Source: Arthrobacter sp. OV608 (lineage in GTDB: Bacteria > Actinomycetota > Actinomycetes > Actinomycetales > Micrococcaceae). Taken from it: DNA of 64,000 nucleotides. Position 1 is the first letter of the stretch. Every line of letters begins with the position of its first letter. Below the pieces are notes generated by a model. It was not told the origin of the DNA. It did not search any database and was given only the letters and a program-made list of their open reading frames with translations. The stretch lies in contig FOEZ01000003.1 of the NCBI GenBank assembly GCA_900110595.1, positions 62,001-126,000 of the forward strand, written 5' to 3'. Shown piece after piece: positions 59,357 through 64,000 of the stretch. Both the position numbers and the translations under genes were made by a program.

Positions 59357-61472
59357 CGTCACCGCCACCGCGCAGCACGAGCGCGCCCGGACCGGGAAGC
59401 AGGAATCGCGGCAGTCCAAACGCCACGAACCCGGCGCCCCCATGAACCACCGGCAGATCATGGAGGCCCTCACCGGCCTGCTGGCAGCCTTCTTCACTGC
59501 GATCCTCAGCAGCACCATCGTGGCCAACGCCCTGCCCACCATCATGTCCGAACTCAAAGGCACGCAGACTGACTTCGCCTGGGTGATCACGGCTGCCCTG
59601 CTCGCCAACGCGGCCACCACGCCCATCTGGGGCAAACTTGCGGACCTCTTCGACAAGAAGGTCCTGGTCCAACTCAGCATCGTGATCTTCGTGGCCGGCT
59701 CCGTGATGGCCGGTTTCTCCGAGAACATCCCGTTCCTGCTGACCGCCCGCGTGATCCAGGGCATCGCCATGGGTGGCCTGACGGCCCTGGCCCAGGCCAT
59801 CATCGGCTCCATCATCCCGCCGCGTGAACGCGGCAAGTACTCCGGCTACATGGGCGCGGTCATGGCGGTGGGCACCGCCGGCGGCCCGCTGCTGGGCGGC
59901 TTCATTGTGGACAGCCCGCTAGGCTGGCGCTGGACCTTCTTCGTCTGCGTCCCGCTCGCCGTCGTGGCCCTGATCCTGCTCCAGGTCACACTGAAGGTTC
60001 CGCACATCAAGCGGCCGGCCAAGATCGACTGGCTCGGTGCCATCCTGCTGACCAGCGGCGTGAGCCTGCTCCTGGTCTGGGTGTCCTTCGCCGGCAAGGC
60101 AGAATACTACGACTGGTGGTCCTGGCAGTCCGCACTGATGGTGGGCGGCGGCGTCCTCCTGCTCGCTCTGCTGGTGCTGGTTGAATCCAAGGTCTCCCAG
60201 CCAATCATCCCGCTGAAGACCATCTCCGAGCGCACCACGGCCTTGGCCATCCTCGCCTCCGTGGCCGTCGGTGTGGCCATGTTCGGTTCCTCCACCTTCC
60301 TGGGCCAGTACTACCAGGTGGCCCGCGGCGCCACACCCACTGAAGCCGGCCTGCTGACTCTTCCCATGATCGCGGGCAACCTGGTGGGCTCGGTGGCCTC
60401 CGGCCAGCTCATCAGCCGCTATGGCAAGTGGAAGCGCTTCCTGATCGGCGGCACCGTCTTCTTGATTGGCGGCCTGGCGCTTGCGGGGACCATGGACCAC
60501 ACCACCGAACTTTGGCTGACCGGCCTGTACACCGCCATCTTTGGTATCGGCCTGGGCATGCTGATGCAGAACCTGGTCCTCGCCGTGCAGAACACTGTGA
60601 AGGCGTCTGACATCGGTTCGGCCAGTGCGTCCGTTGCCTTCTTCCGATCGGTTGGCGGCGCCATCGGCGTCTCCGTCCTGGGTGCCGTCATGGCCAACCA
60701 CGTCAAGGATTTGGCCACCGACGGCCTCACCAAGCTCGGGATCCAGGCCTCGGGGAACAGCGGCGCCACGCTGGACCTGAAGGACCTGCCCGCCCCCGTG
60801 GCTGAGGTCATGCGCGCCGCCTACGGTGACGCCACGGCCGGGATCTTTATGATCTCCGCCGCGGTCAGCGTGGTGGCCCTGCTCGCGGTCCTGTTCATCA
60901 AGGAAAAGCCGCTCCGCCGCACCGTGGACATCACCCCGGAAGCCACTATCCAGGCCAACGCTGCCGGAGAAGCGGGGATGACCGCCGTCACCGGGCAGCT
61001 GCCGCAGGCAGCGGGCGCTGTGACCGGCAGTGATGCAGGTGCTGGGCGTGCCAGCGCCGGCAGCCTTGATTCCGGCAGCCCAGGCAGCAAGGCGTACGAC
61101 GGCGGCACCTCCGCAGTGCGGGCTGCGGGTTCTGCGGTGCTCACCGCTGACGACCTCGAGAAGGCCTTTGCCCTGAACTACGACGCAGAGGACTCCAAGG
61201 CCAGTGCCGCTGCAACAACTGCCGAGACAGTGCAGAAGCTGCAGGACACCCAGCATTTGCTGGCCCGGCAGCAGGTGGAGCTGGGGAAGCTGGTGCTGGA
61301 CATCCAGGAACAGCTCCGCTCCCAACGCGAAGTGGCGGCCCAGCAGGCAGCGACGGCGGCCGAGCTCAGCCGGCTGAAGCGCAGGCTCCTTAAAGAACGG
61401 AAGTCGCAGGCTGCCGCAGCACTCTACATCGCCAGCCATGGCAAGCACAGCGCCGGCGCGCCACAGGACTGA
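59349..61472 (+). CDS. DHA2-family MFS efflux transporter with C-terminal coiled-coil extension
   Basis: A 707-residue protein, about 200 longer than the usual 500-residue EmrB/QacA transporter. Fourteen helices cover about residues 35-535: STIVANALPTIMSELKGTQT, TPIWGKLADLFDKKVLVQLS and GGPLLGGFIVDSPLGWRWTF are DHA2 signatures. After the last helix come a low-complexity Ala/Gly/Ser stretch (about 555-620), then a charged helix (about 650-705) with LARQQVELGKLVLDIQEQLR and SRLKRRLLKERKSQ, a predicted coiled coil in the cytoplasm. Start ATG 59349 with GGAGGAG. Likely exports a drug; the role of the tail is unknown. Confidence 0.9.
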   Translation: MANVTATAQHERARTGKQESRQSKRHEPGAPMNHRQIMEALTGLLAAFFTAILSSTIVANALPTIMSELKGTQTDFAWVITAALLANAATTPIWGKLADLFDKKVLVQLSIVIFVAGSVMAGFSENIPFLLTARVIQGIAMGGLTALAQAIIGSIIPPRERGKYSGYMGAVMAVGTAGGPLLGGFIVDSPLGWRWTFFVCVPLAVVALILLQVTLKVPHIKRPAKIDWLGAILLTSGVSLLLVWVSFAGKAEYYDWWSWQSALMVGGGVLLLALLVLVESKVSQPIIPLKTISERTTALAILASVAVGVAMFGSSTFLGQYYQVARGATPTEAGLLTLPMIAGNLVGSVASGQLISRYGKWKRFLIGGTVFLIGGLALAGTMDHTTELWLTGLYTAIFGIGLGMLMQNLVLAVQNTVKASDIGSASASVAFFRSVGGAIGVSVLGAVMANHVKDLATDGLTKLGIQASGNSGATLDLKDLPAPVAEVMRAAYGDATAGIFMISAAVSVVALLAVLFIKEKPLRRTVDITPEATIQANAAGEAGMTAVTGQLPQAAGAVTGSDAGAGRASAGSLDSGSPGSKAYDGGTSAVRAAGSAVLTADDLEKAFALNYDAEDSKASAAATTAETVQKLQDTQHLLARQQVELGKLVLDIQEQLRSQREVAAQQAATAAELSRLKRRLLKERKSQAAAALYIASHGKHSAGAPQD

Positions 61473-61482
61473 AGGCCTCATG

Positions 61483-61528
61483 GAGCCGCCGCCGGGCACC
61501 GGAATCTCCCGGTGCCCGGCGGCGGCTC
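61483..61528 (+). terminator. strong hairpin after DHA2 transporter gene
   Basis: A perfect 20-bp stem (61483-61502 with 61509-61528) around a six-base loop. There is no T-tract (TGTGCTTCCC follows), so it may end the transcript by another mechanism or only stabilise its 3' end. Confidence 0.65.
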
Positions 61529-61617
61529 TGTGCTTCCCGGACCCGTATTAATCAATTCCACGGAAAATATGCTTCCCGGGCGGCGTGTTGTCGGTGGTCA
61601 ACACTAGAGTTGGAATC

Positions 61618-63351
61618 ATGCTCCTCACCCTCATCCGGCGCTACTCAAAACCGTATGCGCCGTACATTCTGGCTGTCATTTTCTTCCAGCTGGCTTCCAC
61701 CATCGCGGCCCTCTACCTGCCCAGCCTGAACGCCCGGATCATCGACGAAGGCGTGTCCCGCGGGGATACCGATTTCATCTGGCGCACGGGTGCCGTGATG
61801 CTGCTGGTGGCGTTCGTCCAGGTGGGCACTGCGATTGCCGGTGTCTACTTTGGCTCCAAGACCGCGATGGCCCTCGGCCGGGACCTGCGGCGCGCAGTGT
61901 TCCGCAAAGTCACCAGCTTCTCGGCCAAGGACGTCAATGCCTTTGGTGCGCCTACGCTGATCACTCGCGGCACCAACGACGTCCAGCAGGTGCAGATGCT
62001 GGTGCTGATGGGATTGAACTTCATGGTGGCCACCCCCATCATGTGCGTCGGCGGCATCATCATGGCGCTGCGTGAGGACATCAGCCTGTCCTGGCTCGTC
62101 TGGGTCTCCGTGCCCCTGCTGACCGTTGTGGTGGGGTACCTCGTGGTCCGGCTGATGCCGCTGTTCCGGTCCATGCAGAAAAAGATCGACCGCATCAACG
62201 CGGTGCTGCGCGAGCAGATCATTGGCATCCGCGTGGTGCGGGCATTCGTCCGTGAGCCGTACGAAACCGAGCGGTTTGGTGAGGCCAACAAGGAGCTGAC
62301 CGACGTCTCGCTGAAGATCGGCTCCCTGTTTGTTCTGATGTTCCCGGCCATCGGCATGATCCTGCACCTGTCCACCGCCGCAGTGCTCTGGTTTGGCGGG
62401 CAGCGCGTGGACTCCGGAGACATGCAGGTGGGCGCCCTGACGGCGTTCCTGCAATACCTGCTGCAGATCCTGGTGGCCGTCATGATGGGCACCTTTATGG
62501 CCATGATGATTCCGCGCGCCTCGGTCTGTGCCGACCGCATCGGCGAGGTTCTCGACGTCGAGCCCTCCATCCATGACCCTGAGCGGCCGGAGGCGCCCGC
62601 GTCCCTTGCTGGCGTCGTCGAGTACCGCAATGTCACGTTCGCCTACCCGGGCGCCGAAGCGCCGGTCCTGAGCAACGTCAGCTTTACTGCCCGGCCGGGC
62701 CAGACCATCGCGATCATCGGCTCCACGGGTGCCGGCAAGACGTCCCTGCTCTCGCTCCTGCCGCGCCTGTACGACACCGTTGAAGGCGAAGTGCTGCTGG
62801 ACGGGGTTCCCGTCAGCAGGCTGGACCGCGCCGAGATCACCAAGCGGGTGGCGCTCGTCCCGCAGCGGCCGTACCTCTTTTCCGGGACCATCGAGCACAA
62901 CCTGCGCTTCGGCAAGACCGAGGCCACGGACCACGAACTCTGGGACGCGCTCGAGGTGGCGCAGGGGGCCGACTTCGTCCGGGAGAAAAAGAACGGGTTG
63001 AACTCCCGCATCTCCCAGGGCGGCACCAACGTTTCCGGCGGGCAGCGGCAGCGCCTCTGTATCGCACGTGCCCTGGTGACCAAGCCGCGGGTCTACCTCT
63101 TTGATGACTCCTTCTCCGCCCTGGATGTCGCCACGGATGCGCGCCTCCGGACCGCGCTCAAACGCACAACCGCGGACGCGACCGTCATCATCGTGGCCCA
63201 GCGGATTTCCACCATTACCGAGGCGGACCAGATCCTGGTGCTGGACAACGGCCGGATCGTGGACCGCGGAACACACGAGGAACTCCTGGAAACCTCACCT
63301 ACCTACCAGGAAATTGTTGAATCCCAGCTGAGCGTGGAGGAAATGGCATGA
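61618..63351 (+). CDS. ABC transporter, fused permease and ATPase (heterodimer subunit 1)
   Basis: A 577-residue exporter half. Membrane domain about 10-310; NBD with Walker A GSTGAGKTS (about 375), signature NVSGGQRQRLCIARAL and Walker B VYLFDDSFSALD, where the usual Glu after the Asp is replaced by Asp (DDSFSALD), as in one subunit of heterodimeric exporters. ATG 61618 is eight bases after TAGAGT (61605-61610), a -10-like hexamer, with no ribosome binding site, so the mRNA may be leaderless. ATGA overlap (63348-63351) couples it to subunit 2. Substrate is unknown. Confidence 0.9.
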   Translation: MLLTLIRRYSKPYAPYILAVIFFQLASTIAALYLPSLNARIIDEGVSRGDTDFIWRTGAVMLLVAFVQVGTAIAGVYFGSKTAMALGRDLRRAVFRKVTSFSAKDVNAFGAPTLITRGTNDVQQVQMLVLMGLNFMVATPIMCVGGIIMALREDISLSWLVWVSVPLLTVVVGYLVVRLMPLFRSMQKKIDRINAVLREQIIGIRVVRAFVREPYETERFGEANKELTDVSLKIGSLFVLMFPAIGMILHLSTAAVLWFGGQRVDSGDMQVGALTAFLQYLLQILVAVMMGTFMAMMIPRASVCADRIGEVLDVEPSIHDPERPEAPASLAGVVEYRNVTFAYPGAEAPVLSNVSFTARPGQTIAIIGSTGAGKTSLLSLLPRLYDTVEGEVLLDGVPVSRLDRAEITKRVALVPQRPYLFSGTIEHNLRFGKTEATDHELWDALEVAQGADFVREKKNGLNSRISQGGTNVSGGQRQRLCIARALVTKPRVYLFDDSFSALDVATDARLRTALKRTTADATVIIVAQRISTITEADQILVLDNGRIVDRGTHEELLETSPTYQEIVESQLSVEEMA

Positions 63352-64000
63352 GCGCCCGCAAGAAGGACTCCACCGGGGTGAAAGACACCGCTGCCGAGGA
63401 GCAGCTCAACGCCGGACCGGCGGCGGACGTCCTGGAGGACGACGAATTCGTCGAGGAGGAGTACAAGCCCTCCGAAGCTGACGGCGACATGTTCGGCGGC
63501 ATGCCCGCGAAGAAGGCCGAACACTTCTGGCCCTCTGCCAAGCGGCTGATGGGGCTGCTGAAGCCTGAGGCGCTGGGGATCTACGTGGTGGTGGCCATGG
63601 TGGTCATCGCCGTGGTCCTGAACGTGATTGCGCCGAAGATCCTGGGCCAGGCCATGGACGTCATCTTCGCCGGGGTGGTGGGCAAACAGCTTCCCGCCGG
63701 GGTGAGCAAGGACCAGTTCGTGGACGGCTTGCGCCAGCAGGGCCAGGACAACTTCGCGGACATGGTGTCGCGGATGGAGCTGGTGCCCGGCACGGGCATC
63801 AACTTCGACAAGCTCACCACACTCATCGCCGTGGTGCTGCTGATGTACTTCGTGGCCAACATCTTCCTGTGGCTGCAGGGGTATGTACTGAACCGCATCG
63901 TGATGAAGGTGATCCGCCGGCTCCGCGACGATACCGAGAAGAAGCTCAACCGGCTGCCGCTGAACTACTTCGACACCCGCCAGCGCGGCGACGTCCTGTC
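63348..64000 (+). CDS. ABC transporter, heterodimer subunit 2, 3' truncated by window
   Basis: The first 217 residues of a second exporter half, open to the end of the window. It begins at ATG 63348, overlapping the previous TGA. A long acidic N-terminal region (EEQLNAGPAADVLEDDEFVE) and then KRLMGLLKPEALGIYVVVAM and helices of the ABC exporter membrane domain, with an outside loop of about 60 residues after helix 1, and LNRLPLNYFDTRQRGDVLS at the cut end, the usual coupling-helix region. The NBD lies beyond the window. Confidence 0.88.
   Translation, partial: MSARKKDSTGVKDTAAEEQLNAGPAADVLEDDEFVEEEYKPSEADGDMFGGMPAKKAEHFWPSAKRLMGLLKPEALGIYVVVAMVVIAVVLNVIAPKILGQAMDVIFAGVVGKQLPAGVSKDQFVDGLRQQGQDNFADMVSRMELVPGTGINFDKLTTLIAVVLLMYFVANIFLWLQGYVLNRIVMKVIRRLRDDTEKKLNRLPLNYFDTRQRGDVL

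Noticed and set aside
59919..61499. 526-codon open frame antisense to the DHA2 transporter
   Set aside because: No motif; the plus-strand transporter explains the sequence.
61645..63276. 543-codon open frame antisense to the ABC exporter
   Set aside because: Low-complexity His/Asp/Gln-rich translation opposite a complete ABC transporter.
1..64000. Search for CRISPR arrays, insertion sequences, rRNA, phage genes and metabolite riboswitches
   Set aside because: No regularly spaced repeats, transposase, integrase or recognisable riboswitch core was seen.

Overview
The window is high-GC DNA from an actinobacterium, most likely a soil Micrococcaceae of the Arthrobacter/Pseudarthrobacter type. 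This rests on codon bias, a DUF222-HNH gene, Cgl0159-type and DUF6314-type genes, sucCD with a GTG start, and many ATGA/GTGA coupled starts. No insertion sequence, integrase, phage gene or CRISPR array is visible. No gap between genes exceeds about 300 bases.

Layout. 1-1784: the 3' part of a GH38 alpha-mannosidase. 2040-3511: an unrecognised membrane protein coupled to a double-HTH protein. 3570-7311: an ABC-F ribosome-protection-type ATPase behind a promoter and terminator-like leader, coupled to an ABC exporter. 7354-8335: NUDIX, DUF6314 and tRNA-Arg(CCT). 8420-12610: membrane proteins around a three-gene set (unknown protein, WXG-like domain fused to an alpha/beta hydrolase, small lipoprotein) that resembles an effector/immunity module. 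12643-19681: inositol-monophosphatase-family enzyme, HNH nuclease, pcrA, a GT1 glycosyltransferase and a lipoprotein. 19904-21987: sucCD. 22151-23546: ArsR/AHSA1 pair and a tautomerase.

23601-48286 is a large inositol catabolic region. The core operon is iolC, a Cgl0159-family aldolase-like gene, iolD, iolA, iolE, iolG, an iolH-like isomerase and an MFS porter. An ABC sugar importer follows, then four more Gfo/Idh/MocA dehydrogenases and a hydroxypyruvate-isomerase-like enzyme. A MarR/MFS pair interrupts. On the minus strand lie gntR (iolR candidate), iolB and lacI, with a second inositol-type MFS porter diverging from them. A recurring 10-bp box, TGWYAGNACA, precedes the tautomerase gene, iolC, the ABC importer operon, gntR and the second porter, and defines a candidate IolR regulon. 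A perfect 16-bp LacI-type palindrome adds a second control on that porter.

48401-51683: LOG-like protein, matrixin-type metalloprotease, and a VIT1/CCC1 transporter with a ferritin-like domain. 52286-58688: a Na+/solute symporter, an XRE-cupin regulator, a ureohydrolase and a TPP decarboxylase-like enzyme, best read as guanidino-compound or arginine-transaminase-route catabolism. A DUF559 nuclease gene with a premature stop sits inside it, bounded on both sides by similar inverted-repeat elements. 58859-64000: a MarR/DHA2 efflux operon with an unusual C-terminal coiled-coil extension, then a heterodimeric ABC exporter cut by the window end.
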